64,000 nt of DNA from Eucalyptus grandis (lineage: Eukaryota; Streptophyta; Magnoliopsida; Myrtales; Myrtaceae), in contig NC_052622.1 in the NCBI RefSeq assembly GCF_016545825.1, positions 8,623,001 to 8,687,000 on the forward strand, read 5' to 3'. Below are positions 12,531 through 24,249 of the stretch, piece after piece. The position numbers and the translations under genes are program-made. Each line of letters opens with the position of its first letter. Positions within the stretch are counted from its first letter, which is position 1. Under the pieces are notes generated by a model that saw only the letters and a list, made by a program, of their open reading frames with translations, made no database searches and was not told the origin of the DNA.

Positions 12531-13796
12531 GTAATGTATTTTTTTATTTATTTAATGATTGATATTTTCTTTCCTCTTTCATTTGCTATTGGCTAATATT
12601 TCCTTTGTTAATGTCAATCGTCTTCAATCTTGATGCTGGATCACACGCTTTTCATTATATTCTTTCTTAATTGGTTCACTCTTACTTGATGATGTTACTA
12701 GCATATCAATATGATAGGTTTTGTTTCCTACTGCATTAGGACTACCGCTCTTTTTCTAGGCAGCCCAAAGTGCGCTTTCTTTTAATTTGCACTTTGCACG
12801 ACATCGCCCGTGAGCGGCATATAGCCATTGCACTTTTTGAGGGCGAACCTCTAATTTACTCTATAATTCTTTTTTTCTTTTTTCTTTTTTGAGGATTTTT
12901 TGTTTGAGCACTCGTAATCTTTTGCTGGTCTCTTTTTGAAGAGTAGGTACCTTGGGCTGAACCACCATGCAAATCTATGGCGTCTTATTAATTTCGGGAA
13001 AATTATCCAAAAAGTCTTAAACCTATTGCATTTTTACCAATTAAGTTCTAAACTTTTTAATTTTGTCAATTCAGTCATAAACATTTTAATTTCTTGCCAA
13101 TTGAATCCATCCAATCAATTTAGACATGAAAATGCTAACGTGGACATTGGTGTAGGACTATCGGCGCTGACATAGATAATTTTTAATAATATATATATTT
13201 TAATTTTCAACATTTTTTTCGTTTCTTTTTTTCATTTCATTTCTTTCTTTTCTTTTTGGCCACCTTCTTTTATTTTTCCAGTGGCTGCTAGCTGGCCTCA
13301 CATAGACTAGGCGAGGGCCTAAGCAGCACCGACACACGACACATCATTTCTCAAAAATAAAAGAATCCGACATATTGTATATTAAATGAATATTTTTATT
13401 TTTAATTAATTTGATTCAATTTCATAAATAAATAAATAATAAAAAAGAGTCTACAATGAATTTACACTAATAACATTAATAAATCTATTCATAGGAAATT
13501 CAAAAGATATATTCATAGTTAATGCGTATCGATGTTTGGGGAGATGTTTCTAACTTTAACAAAAGTTGTTGATGAAATTAATGACTAACATGAAATTAGA
13601 ATTTACTTATTTAAATAAATCTATGATCTTCTACAATGACAAAAAATTATCATTATTTAACATTCGGTGCTTTTGTTTTCCAAAATCACTTTTTAGCCTC
13701 ACTTATTTATTATTTCTGATAAAAATAAAGAAAAAAAAAAAAAATCATTCCCTCGTTTCCTAGAAGATGCCTACATTTTCTTTTATTCATTTTTCC

Positions 13797-13800
<4 letters not shown>

Positions 13801-13837
<37 letters not shown>
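13801..13837. repeat. (CT)n microsatellite
   Basis: About 17 consecutive CT dinucleotides inside the Mutator-like element. Confidence 0.95.
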
Positions 13838-13840
<3 letters not shown>

Positions 13841-13984
13841 ACTTTATACTTTTTTGCCTAGATATTGAATCGCAAGTTCAAAGAAGTACAAAAAATGGCC
13901 GTTGGAAAGGAATTTTACAAAATAGTATGAATGTGATGAATTTTCCTCATTTCTTCCCCCAAAAATTTATTTTCCTCGTTCCTT

Positions 13985-14250
13985 TGCCCAAGCGAGGGTG
14001 GCCTCATCGCGTGTCGGCCGGGCGATGGAAGCCCTCACCAAGGCTTGCCCAGAGCAAATCAGGTGAGGCCTCGCCTAGGCGAGTATCAGCCTCGCCTAGA
14101 CTAGATTTGGCAAGGCCGGCCTTGCCCTAGGCCAAGGTGGCCTCACCGAGCATCGGCCGGGTGAGGGCTCCCTCGGGCCGTGCTTAGGCTTGCCCTCGCC
14201 TAGTCGGGCCTCCCCTGTGGCAGGCAAGGCCAACTAGCTGGCCATGGCCA
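13985..14250. repeat. GC-rich quasi-palindromic core of the Mutator-like element
   Basis: Repeated 'gcctcgcctaggcgag', 'aaggccggccttgcc' and 'ggtggcc' motifs give many short inverted repeats. A related core ('ggtgagggcaaggg' and so on) sits in the truncated relative at 45720-46174. It is much richer in G+C than its surroundings. Confidence 0.7.
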
Positions 14251-14785
14251 ATGGCCGGTGGCCGACCACTAGAAAAGGAAAAGAATAAAGCCATAAAGAA
14301 AAAGAAAGAAAATAATAAAAGAATAAAAATTCAAAAAATATTAAAATATTATTATGAATTATTCACGTCAACATCAGTGGTTCTACGTGGCATTGTCGGT
14401 GTCCAAGTCAGCATTTTCTAGCCAAAAATAGCTGGATGGACTCAATTGGCAAGAAATGAAAATGTTTAAGACTGAATTGACAAAGTTAAAATGTTTATAA
14501 TTAAATTGGCAAAGGTATAATAGGTTTATGATTTTTTGGACAATTTTCTCTATTAATTTCTTGGACCTAAATTATCATAACGAATCATTTGTAGTTATTC
14601 ACGCTTCCTGATCTTGTGAAACAACTTTTAAACTAGAAAACTTATGTTTGGATCCATATAAAATTTAGCAGGACAATAATACTATTATAAAAATTTAAAT
14701 GCGTTACTTCATATTTAAAATAATATATTGTCTCCTTACACAACCCTTGTAACCTTGCAATAACTACATTACTTGCAAAGCTTAG

Positions 14786-15575
14786 GCTCGATGGACGTAA
14801 AGGTATCTATAGGAGAGGAGGTTGGCATGAACACCCCGATCAAGGTGGAGGTTCGGAAGGATAAAGGAGGAGCTTCCCTGAATAATGCATCGGCGACTGA
14901 GCGAAGTGCGGAGCAAAAATATCCAGCAAAAGTGTATGAAGCTGCTAGAAAACTGGCCTATGTCATCAAACGCGCCAATGTCGAAGATATCAATTCCACG
15001 ATCGGAACGCTTGCCTGTCAAGATGATTCGTCTGCCGTTTTCAATTTCCGGAGGCTATCGAGGGGTTCGCTACTCCACATTGCAGCAGCCACCGGCAAGA
15101 GCAACATCGTGAGGCTCCTGCTTGACCATGTCAATGCCGACCTCATAGCCGCCCGAGATGATTGGGGGAATACCCCCCTCCACCTCGCCACTAAAAAAAA
15201 AGGCAATTGAAGTCATCAATATGTTGATTTTCCGGGCAAAACACCTCCCCTATGTCGAGGACAAGCAGCTCCTGAGGAAGAAGAACAATTATGGAAACAC
15301 CGCTTTGCACGAGGCCGTGCTTGCATGTAACAATTATGGAATCACCGCTTTGCCCGAGGCCGTGCTTACATGTGAAGTTGACCTGGTGAGCCATTTGTTG
15401 GGGGAAGATTTGGAGCCTGTGTACTGGAAGAACAAGGATCAGAAATCTCCCTTGTACCTGGCCATCGACGTTGGCAACTCCCAGGTACTTGAGCTTTTAT
15501 TATCGAAATCGCTCGACCCATCGAAGATACAAGGCTTGCCGCCCGCTCTTGGTGCCGTTGCACGTAAACAATATG
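14786..15575 (+). CDS. Copy A, exon 1: N-terminus and ankyrin repeats
   Basis: An acceptor AG (14784-14785) stands five bases before the ATG at 14791; copies B and C have the same AG-GCTCG-ATG arrangement, which is why I prefer this start to upstream alternatives. The first ~85 residues are a polar helical region. Ankyrin motifs follow: GSLLHIAAATGKSNIVRLLL, GNTPLHLA, GNTALHEAV and SPLYLAI. The 9-A shift is at 15193-15201. Two 45-bp units at 15284-15328 and 15329-15373 encode NYGNTALHEAV and NYGITALPEAV. The donor is TATG/GTATGT at 15575/15576, phase 1. Confidence 0.85.
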
Positions 15576-17966
15576 GTATGTACTTAAATCTACTTATGGG
15601 AAATATCTATGTGTGGACTGAACTCATTTTAAATATGTGCAACCACTCTTTGTGCTTACCCAAATCTATTACGGGTGTTCACATAAAATTCCACGCCTTG
15701 CTTATCAAAGTAGTTGGGTGCCCATGAAGAAGTTGCAACTGCCATATCATTCTCCTAATAAACAAATTATCTCCCATTACAACATAATAGATCAGCTCAA
15801 ATACATTCCAGACTCTATAGGAATTCAAGCATTTGCCCCAAATCTGTCCCATTTCACATTTCCCCAATGGAATTGGGCAGAAGGCGGGCTTATGGGGAGC
15901 GTTCATTGAACCCACACTTCTTTAATTATCTTTAAAATAATCATAACTTGTTTGAGTATATACATCTATTAAAAGTTTCATCATAATTATCCTATTTTTA
16001 TTTTTTCATAAAGATATATCATTTTATTTTTGTATAGTCATATAATTGTAATGATGAATCAATGTGATGTTAAATGAAAATTCATCAAGGTAATAAAATG
16101 ATAGAAATGATTGGATGATAGTTTTTAATATATTGTAAAAATAATAATCTATTCTGAATCACAAAAATAAATAAATAACAAGTAATAATTAATTGTTGTG
16201 GGTCATTCCCTCAAAAGTGTGTAACTCACAATATGCTGTTACTCTCACAATAGCCCAAAGACTATTATGTTTGCAAAGTCTATAAAATAATACATGTTTC
16301 AATTTAATCATGAATTTGTAGATTAAGTGAATAATTGTAATATCTTTAGTTATGTCTCATGAAAATCTACTTTCTAATGCATTACTTGTAGTTGATATAC
16401 GTTAGACCGTGCCCGCATAAATTCTGCCCTGTATCTTCTTGCCTAGTCCGGGAAAATTTGCTCGGTTTGGGCAAGGCACCTCGGGGCGATAAGTCCTGCA
16501 CATTGAATTATCAATTAATCCATAAATCAACGTATGCATACATACGTGCTTTCACCTAATAATAATCATTAGACATTTTTAGATTATTCAGATTGATAAA
16601 TAATATAGTTTCTTCAGCTATGTTGATAACACATCCCAAGCAATGCAAGTTGAAACTAATCTTGCAGCCTCTTTTACTCTATGCACGTAATTTTGTGTCC
16701 TATCGCATTTTCATTTTGGACATGCATTAGAAATCACAAAAAAGAAAATACAGAAGGTCCTCATGTGTACTAAACCCCCACATAAAATCTTACGACTTTG
16801 AAGTAAGTAAATCTTAAATGTTAATAGTGAATCATTAGGTGCATATTATTTCTATAGACTTATTGTATGTATCCGTACGCAAATAAGAACATTATATGTG
16901 TATTTGATTTTTTAGAATGAGATTTTCACATTATCAAGATTGTGAAAGTACAAAGATTCATGAGCTAGGTAGACGTCAAAATTCAACATAGAATTATATT
17001 CCTGTTTAGGAAAAATTCATCCATCTTTGTATTTGTCCACATCAATGTGGTGCCTAAAAATTCATACAAAGCCTTTATGCCTTTTATATTATTTTATGAT
17101 ATTATTTTACCTTGATTTAATTTGAATGTGCAAACTTTCAAATCCAAGAAACGAAGAAGAGTTCAATTTATATATGAAGATTATATATATATAATGTGTG
17201 TGTAATGGTGGTGCCACATCCTCTGACTTGGGTGGATTCTGCTCGACTCTAAAATAAATTTTACTTAGTTTTTGCTCAAAAGGTTTGGTAAATATGAAAT
17301 TTCTTAATTGAGCTTAATAGGTGCCCACCTTTACGAAGAAGTTGACATTTGCTTTATACTTGCCAGAATTTGACGAACATAATAGGAAGAGACCATTCTC
17401 CTTTTCTTGATCTTGCCCTATCTATTTAAATGTCGTTTCTGTTTTTCCCTTAACATTATATTTGTGGACTCTATAGATACTTCATAAGATGGAAATGTCA
17501 TATAATTTGCCATGTCATTTAGTAAGATTTTTACAGTAAAATCTTAGTACATGTTGATGTCGCATTGCTTTGGAAGAAAATGGTCTGAAATTTGTCTAAA
17601 GTCATTCCCAAATACATAAATGGGATCCTTTCAAAATTTATGTAAAGTCTCATATATTGTGTTCCATGATGCTAGAGAAGGAAAGTCACAATACTTTGAA
17701 ATTCCTAGATTGAAAAGCCATTTTTTTAAACCAAAAATGGGTTAGATAAACCTTTCAAAGCCTTGATTTATTCAATCGAAATTATCACCACTAGTTTTAC
17801 CATTGCAATCTAATTCCCCATCAATGACTATGAATCCTAATAGTGATTAAGGTTACGTTGAAGATGCCCTTATCCCGGGTTAAGATGCATTAAAACCAAC
17901 CAAGCTCCAACCGGTGTCAAATGTTTATGCGGATGGTGGTCCCTAATTTGGAGCTCCTGATTCCAG
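15576..17966 (+). other. Copy A intron 1
   Basis: 2.39 kb of AT-rich sequence. Its first part aligns with the matching introns of copies B and C ('gtacttaaatct', 'ttccacgccttgctta'). A stretch near 15860-15950 ('tggaattgggcag...tctttaaaataatcat') matches 29295-29380 in copy B's intron. I see no inserted gene. Confidence 0.7.
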
Positions 17967-18481
17967 ATTTACTCGGCCAAATACTCAGAAAGGACACGAA
18001 GCTTTTCACAATGAGAGACTCCAGTGATGGTAATGTATTCCATTTAGCAGCTTTCTGGAATGTGCCCAAAGTATTCAAATTCTTACAACCAGAAACCGAA
18101 TATTTGGCTCAAGAACAGGACAACAATGGGGATCTTCCCATTCATATAGCAAGCAAGGAGGGTCATGTTGAACTAATCGATAAGCTACATCCGGTGTCAA
18201 AGTGGGTAAATGGGAAAGGACAAACCATTCTTCATGTGGCAGCAAAATACGGAAAAGAAGAAGTAGTGAGATATATACTCAAAGATCCGGATCTGAGGTT
18301 GATGATAAATGAAAGAGACGATGATGGAAATACAGCTTCACACTTGGCAGTGAAGTATTTACATCTCACCGCTTTGATTCATCTCGTGCTGGATAAAGAT
18401 ATGGATCCCTACCTTCTCAACCATGAAGGCTTGGCTGCTGTCGACATTGCTCGACTTTCCTCACAAGCGGGATTACGGAGG
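17967..18481 (+). CDS. Copy A, exon 2: central ankyrin repeats
   Basis: The acceptor TTCCAG/AT restores phase 1 (G|AT, Asp) and is shared in position by copies B, C and D. The exon encodes GNVFHLAAFWNVPKVFKFL, GDLPIHIASKEGHVELIDKL, GQTILHVAAKYGKEEVVRYI and GNTASHLAVKY, then the LNHEGLAAVDIA linker. The donor is CGGAGG/GTAGGT, phase 0. If the intron is retained, the frame stays open for 22 more codons (VGNMNSHYFIHQL...) to TAG at 18548, giving an alternative soluble end. Confidence 0.85.
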
Positions 18482-19121
18482 GTAGGTAACATGAACAGTC
18501 ACTATTTTATTCATCAACTTACTAGGAATTTCCAGAGATTAATACCTTAGTCAAGCGTAGATCTTATATATAAATCATTATGTCTCGCAATCAACAATGG
18601 CACTATGAAAGCAATAATCAATTTTGTGGAATAGCCGAGACACCTCTAGGATTAACATTGCGCAATTCTCTAATTTAGCCTTAATAGGAGTTACTTAAAT
18701 TTTGCCCATGAATATGTCCGCGGTTAGAAGCAAGTGAATATTTCTGATAAATGCTGAGATAAATTGTTACATGTCTCGATTAATTGAGCCTATAAATTAG
18801 ATCAGGAGTTGTCAATGTTGCAATCTTTTTTTTCTTAAAAAGCCAGGGGTCAAGGCGGCAAATTTGACCACTCTATCTCACACATCTCATTACATTATCA
18901 GTAAGTCAACCTATGACAAAGGTGAACCACATACATTTCATTCATGACTCTTTTCTCATTTGCAGTGAACTTGTTACTCTAGTTTTGATTCTTAAAATTG
19001 TGGACACTGCATCTGTAGAAGTAAAAGTTTCCCTTTAAATGAGGACTCCAGAATTTGTTTCCGTTATCGATTCGCTAACAATTTTTTCTTTCTTTCCTTT
19101 TTCATACGTTTCCGATCTCAG
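18482..19121 (+). other. Copy A intron 2
   Basis: 640 bp without the transposon that lies in the same intron of copies C and D. It ends with a pyrimidine-rich tract and CGATCTCAG. Confidence 0.75.
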
Positions 19122-19862
19122 GGCTTGGCACGCTTTCTGTTATTAAGCGTGTCGTATGATAGAACAGATCGATTCATAAGTAAGCCGGAAGCTCGAGACA
19201 AAGGGCACGCTCACGGAATTTTGCCAACTAAAGAAGCGGATGACGTAATCAATACCATGTTGGTGGTGGCAACGCTTGTGGCCGGTGTGAGTTTCGCAGC
19301 TGGTTTCGCAGTTCCGGGAGGATTGAATGGCTCAGACCTGGCATCCAAAGATGACCGGGGCATGGCTACGTTGCTGGACAATAGAAAGTTCCAGGCCTTC
19401 GTGATTTGCAACACCGTGGCGATGTTATGCTCAATGGCCTCGGTCATTGGCTTCATGTTTACGTACCTGACTGACATCCACATATCGATATTTGGATGCC
19501 ACCTTGCAGGACTGCTACTAGCAATTTCACTCCCGCCAACGTCCGCCGCTTTCTTAATTGGCGTCATCTTGACCATTGAAAAACTCCCTTGGCTTGCCGT
19601 CGTGATGGTAATTTTGGGATCCATTTTCGTCGTCGTTATCACATTTGCTTTATTATCACCGTTCGTTGCTATATTTTTAAGCTGGCTTCCCCGCTTTCGG
19701 AAGAAGCACCTTGGTCCCGTCCGTCCTCTGATATCGAGGCTTTTCGGCGTTTACATTATATTATTTCGAATTGAGAAGATGTTCATTTCGGATGACTCAA
19801 AAGTACACAGAACGGCGAGCAAGACTTCAACTAGTCCGCCTGATGGTGACGCTGAAGATTGA
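19122..19862 (+). CDS. Copy A, exon 3: PGG membrane domain
   Basis: The exon starts after CTCAG and is open to TGA (19860-19862), 246 residues. The PGG signature is VVATLVAGVSFAAGFAVPGG, about residues 45-64 of the exon. Four hydrophobic segments follow the usual plan: around VATLVAGVSF, AFVICNTVAMLCSMASVIGF, GLLLAISLPPTSAAFLIGV and LAVVMVILGSIFVVVITFAL. The tail is Ser/Thr-rich and acidic, ending PPDGDAED, and it differs from copies C and D. Confidence 0.9.
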   Translation, partial: GLARFLLLSVSYDRTDRFISKPEARDKGHAHGILPTKEADDVINTMLVVATLVAGVSFAAGFAVPGGLNGSDLASKDDRGMATLLDNRKFQAFVICNTVAMLCSMASVIGFMFTYLTDIHISIFGCHLAGLLLAISLPPTSAAFLIGVILTIEKLPWLAVVMVILGSIFVVVITFALLSPFVAIFLSWLPRFRKKHLGPVRPLISRLFGVYIILFRIEKMFISDDSKVHRTASKTSTSPPDGDAED

Positions 19863-21565
19863 TTTGCAGAAACAAGTATATATTTGCCTTGATCTATTTG
19901 GCTCATTCTATAGTTGCTTTCCTATTGCATTACATTAATGATGATTGTAGAAGTATTTAAGTTAAACCATCTCTTCCTTCAATAGCTCATATTATTAAAA
20001 TAGTTGGACGTAGTTCCACAACATTTTATACGATATCAAAGCTGGAGATTCTCAATTCAAACATTTTCAAACAATCTACATTATGTACTCTCATATTTTA
20101 GAATTGGAGCAAAGTCCAACTACTCACAAAGATGAGTGTTGAAGTATTCGAGCTAAATTATTCTTTGGGCGATAAAGAGTTTAAGCTTTTAAAATAACTG
20201 CGTTGCAATTTAACTAAACATCACAATAATACATGTATTATCTTGTCTCCATTGAATGGATGGGTGGGTCATCTCATCCGTTTCACAGCTTGGAAATCAA
20301 ATCTTTAGTTTTTAACATGTAAGAGCCCGCCTCTCATGAAATCGTTTGTCTAGACTGGCCAAGGACGATTTATCAGGGACCGGTCCAATTTGTGGCAAAC
20401 TCGGAGTCATGATATGCTAGACGCTCACTCAACATGTCATGGGTAATGAAAATAATTCTCCCCTTCACTCCTCAGGAAAAGAATATTTATGCCGCTCGAT
20501 TTGGTGTTTATAATTCTAGAAGAAGAATCCTTTCACGTCCCTTTAAGCCAGATTAAGAAGTCGATCCGTTTGTTCGTATATATGCACAAACGGCTTTGGT
20601 CTACAAACACTCGTCAAAGTTCATTCAAGTTCTGCCGTCCGCCCTCGTCTGCCCTCGTCTTTGTATAGTATGCTCCATTTTCCCATGCATCCCGATTGAG
20701 CCCAACCACCATGCCTCCGCTTTTGCTTTTATTTTTTCCTGAGATGGCAGCTGTCGGCCGTTTCGACGACTCACCCATGGCGGTCGGGATATGGACCTCA
20801 CCATTGAGGCTCACAGTGATGGCGTGGCTCTCGATTTGGAAGGTTGACGCCCTCCATGGCAGCACTAGTGTTTTTTTTCCTTTAAAAATAAATATTCAAT
20901 TTCCGTTTATCTCAAACAAATATCAGATTTTATAGAATTATCTTTCGTTTTTCCACTTATCTTTTAAGCTTCAAATTGTACTTTGGTTCTTTTATATTTC
21001 CAAATCAACCCATTAATGTATTTTTTTCATTTTTTTTTTTGAGATTATTACTTGATGAAATCCAAATTTAAATGATAATTCTATTGTATGAAAATCGAAT
21101 TAGCATGACAAATTTGAATTGTATGATGTTATTGTCAAACGATACAATTAGTACCAATAATCCTTACTCGTCCGTCGTGTATAGAGAAGAAGTCATGCAC
21201 GCACTTTGTTCGCGAAACCCCTACTAATAACGCTATTCAAGTATATGTGAAGTTATAAATTCTAAATATTATTTTGTCAATGGGCTCTTATTTTGGAAGA
21301 ATTTAATTTTTCTTGATCGAATTAGTTTTTCTTAATAAATTATTTCATCATTTAAAACTAAGATAAAAGAAATTAAGTCTGATAAAGACGTTAATTTTTC
21401 TTGAGCAAATCGTTAATAAACAGTTAACTTCCTATCAAAAAGTATTTCATTTTATTTCTTCTCAACTTGTAAAAGTTTCATTTTTCACTCACGCATGTCT
21501 GTCTATCTAGCTTTATAAACAATCATTCGTCTCCCGTTGTAATCAAATCTATATCGACAGTTTAT
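19863..21565. other. 3' flank of copy A, duplicated pieces but no gene
   Basis: 20310-20500 ('catgaaatcgtttgtct', 'gacgatttatc') matches flanks of copy C (53570-53700) and copy D (58700-58830). 20640-20870 shares 'ccattgaggctcac' and its context with 23930-24060. A 79-codon frame at 20696-20935 has no recognisable similarity and I do not call it. Confidence 0.6.
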
Positions 21566-22320
21566 TTCACCGAATTAGGTGTGTTTTTAAGCACCATATT
21601 TATGTTCTCGGATTAAGTCACAACTAACCAACTAACGCCTTATGAGTTAATATATGGTAGAGTAGCTAGAAGTATGAAACCGTGGTATGAGAGCCATAAC
21701 AGTGATAGCAGGTTACTTTCCCGCAATTGAATCAATCTAATCAAAGCTTTGTTTTTTTTTTTTTTCCAGGCCTATTTTCATGTTCTATTAGCATAGCTAA
21801 ATTCAAATAGGATGATTTATCTATGCTCTTACATTAACAATCAAGATCTTATACAAGAGAAAATGAAGAAACTGTAATATCTTTTGAGGAAATTTGTTTG
21901 ATCAAAATTATCTATTAATTTGATATAGATTCCAAATTATTCATCGGTTCATATGACGAAAAAACTAATTTTTTTCCCCTAGAATTAAACAATTTCTTGA
22001 GAGAAAAATTTCGATAGCTTCATGATCTTGAACATCCTCAATTTGAACACAGGTATAAGTTTTTTTTCCAAAGCATGATGGTTTTCTGGATGTAAACGAT
22101 GATACATATGCAGATGGATTATTCCTGTTGCTCTTGTGGCATCAAATTTCTATCCTAGTATTCCCAAAATCATCTCTGCTCATGCTTGAACTTTCGCGGA
22201 TGCGAGTCATCAGCTATGAAATTCACTTCATTGCCTTTTGTCCCATTTGTGATTTCCCCTATCTCTATTTTAATTTCAATTATTTTGGCTCGATTTCTTA
22301 GTTTTACTTCTTATGGAAGA
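21566..22320. repeat. Dispersed intergenic module X, copy 1
   Basis: It begins 'aattaggtgtgtttttaagc' and runs through 'aactaacgcctta', 'gagtagctagaagtatg' and 'cgcggatgcgagtcatcagc' to 'tgtgatttcccctat'. The same ordered motifs recur at 24250-25200 and 36840-37520, and the end part at 26035-26200 and 58915-59110. It marks the boundary of the duplicated gene unit. No open frame is preserved. Confidence 0.7.
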
Positions 22321-24249
22321 GAAGAAAGAAGGGATTTGAGTTCAATTTTAAAATTTTCAATTTTGACAATATAACTTTAAAAGATTAATTTTAGTATGAC
22401 AAATTTAACATGCGATCCGGCCATTACTAGTGGGCCTTCATGATATGGCCAGTGGCCCGACGTCTAGTGTGGACAAATTTACTTGACCTTGTTGAGTAAA
22501 TTTTCTGAATTCTCTAGTTTTCTTTTTCATGTTTTTTTTTTTTCTCCTTTTCTTCCATTTTTCTTTGCCATGAATTGTCTCCTTATTCCTATCTTCACGG
22601 TTCATCATCTGCTTAATTTTGTTTTCCCTCAATATCTAATCGCCCTGCTCTATTTGCTGTTCAGGTCAGCGACTGCCAATTCACGGCAAGCTAGAGGATC
22701 TTAAGCTCCGCCGTAATGTCAAACATAAGCCCAAGATCTGGAGGGCTTGACATATGTCACAGCAACGAGCTCGAGTCCTAGATCTGGAGGGCTCGAGCTC
22801 GGTTGCGGCATTGAGCAGGAGCCCCAAATCTGATGGCTCCGACCGTCAATTTGGAGAGTGTCGCGTCTCAGCACGAATACGAGACTTGTAGAGTTCTGCA
22901 ACCAATTGAAAATTCTATTCCACTGCTACGAAGATATGTTCGCATCATACTATGAAACCTGCAATCTGGGATGAACTTGATGAGTGTTCAAAGACCAAGA
23001 CTGTTGTGCATATATATGATCGACGAATCGACTTATTAGTCTGGCTTCGGAGAGATAGTGAAAGGATCCTGCTTGTGGTCCAATGATGCACCAAATCGAA
23101 TGGCATGAGCATGCTTTTCATATATGTAACTGTTTTGTGATGATAAGTGGTTGTATCATGTGTTCCATTGAATTAACGTTGGCAATTGTCACTAAAATCT
23201 CTATGCATACAAATGAGTTTGTGGTTTGATTCATGTTGAGGTATGATCTGGTGAGCAGCGGACGCTGAAATCTAGTCAGGGGTACGCTAAAAAGGAACTG
23301 CAATACCTAACTCAGGGAGAGGGGAAATTGTGGAAAAGTGACTAGATATGTGGTGTAGTTTTCCTCCTCTGACCTCTGGTTTTTACTTCAATGTTGGTTG
23401 GCATTGACACGTAGAATGGAACTCAATGTTATTCTCGTTCGGTTTATTCGACTGTTAAACGTAGGGAACATTTATGGGTACATGTGTGCAAAAATGTCGG
23501 TTTACGTTCGTCCCTTTGTTCAAAATAGCAATGTCATTGACCCGGAGTAGCATTGTCCACTCGTCACTGCTGAAGAACGAGGACTGCGGCTTGGGTCCAT
23601 TATACAGATGTTTATCAGCTATCCCCATAGTGGATCCATCCGTTGTATCCATCTTTCTAGTTCTCCCTGCACCTAATCCAAATATCACAAAACCCTAGCG
23701 GAGCACCTAGCCCTCTTCTTTTTTCTCTCTTCCTCCTCTACGCCCGCAGCCACCTCTAAGCCGACCTTTGTGCCTTCCCTTGACGATACCATCGGTGGGG
23801 TTGTCGTTGCCGAGTCCAAGCCAACCACTGCTGCGCATCTAAGACATGCCATCCAAGAGTTGCCACCATCTGCTGTCGCCATTAGTGGAATTGTCGTTTT
23901 TTTATTTTTGAGCTTGCAACAATCGCCCATCTTGGCTGCTCGTCCCTGGCAATCGGGATATCGGCCTCGCCATTGAGGCTCACGGCAATGGACCCGCCAC
24001 ACCATCAGATCTAGAGGCGTGGTACTATTTTTGGAATCTCGACGCCCTCCATCGCCATAATTGTTGCCAAGCCTTCAAATCCAAAGGCATAGCTCTAAAT
24101 CTAGAATAATGACGTCCCCGGCCAAGGTAGGGCTCCACACCGCGTCTAGCCCCTCAGAGTACTATATATAAACACTGCATATTTTGAAAGAAAAAGCCTA
24201 ATTTCATGAATGCATGAAGATCATCTCATCCATGTGCATAAATTAGGGC
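22321..24249. other. Intergenic DNA between modules X1 and X2
   Basis: 22970-23335 ('aacttgatgagtgtt...gggaattgtgg') matches 53890-54260 beyond copy C, another piece of the duplicated unit. 22725-22800 has a short internal repeat of 'agatctggagggct'. 23700-24060 is C-rich with broken frames and shares a segment with 20760-20870. No gene is recognised. Confidence 0.55.

Larger units (their letters stand above)
12996..14550. mobile_element. Non-autonomous Mutator-like element with long TIRs
   Basis: Left end GGGAAAATTATCCAAAAAGT and right end (reversed) GAGAAAATTGTCCAAAAAAT start inverted repeats of about 140 bp. They are flanked by identical 10-bp copies of TATTAATTTC at 12986-12995 and 14551-14560. 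Long TIRs with a 9-10 bp duplication fit the Mutator superfamily. The interior has a CT microsatellite (13801-13837), A/T-rich filler and a GC-rich core (13985-14250). I see no transposase. Its right end is only about 240 bp from the start codon of copy A, so it may have displaced or contributed to that promoter. Confidence 0.85.
14786..19862 (+). pseudogene. Ankyrin-repeat/PGG-domain protein, copy A (frameshifted)
   Basis: This is an ITN1/ACD6-like plant membrane protein: N-terminal ankyrin repeats, thought to bind partner proteins, joined to a four-helix PGG membrane domain. Family members act in defence, cell death and salt/ABA signalling at the plasma membrane, but the role of this copy is unknown. 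The model is exon 1 14786-15575 (ATG 14791), exon 2 17967-18481 and exon 3 19122-19862, set by comparing copies A-D. All exons are open except for one lesion: nine As at 15193-15201, where eight would keep the frame. As read, translation stops after 139 residues (TGA 15208-15210). With one A fewer the product would have about 679 residues. It also carries a 45-bp in-frame tandem duplication. The lesion may be real or a homopolymer sequencing error, so this may be a working gene. Confidence 0.85.

Noticed and set aside
19211..19642. 143-codon antisense frame opposite the PGG exon of copy A
   Set aside because: The + strand carries the conserved PGG domain with correct splice phase; the antisense frame is incidental.
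21680..21705. Primer-binding site 'ggtatgagagcc' resembling tRNA-iMet type
   Set aside because: It belongs to dispersed module X; no LTR ends before it and no gag follows.
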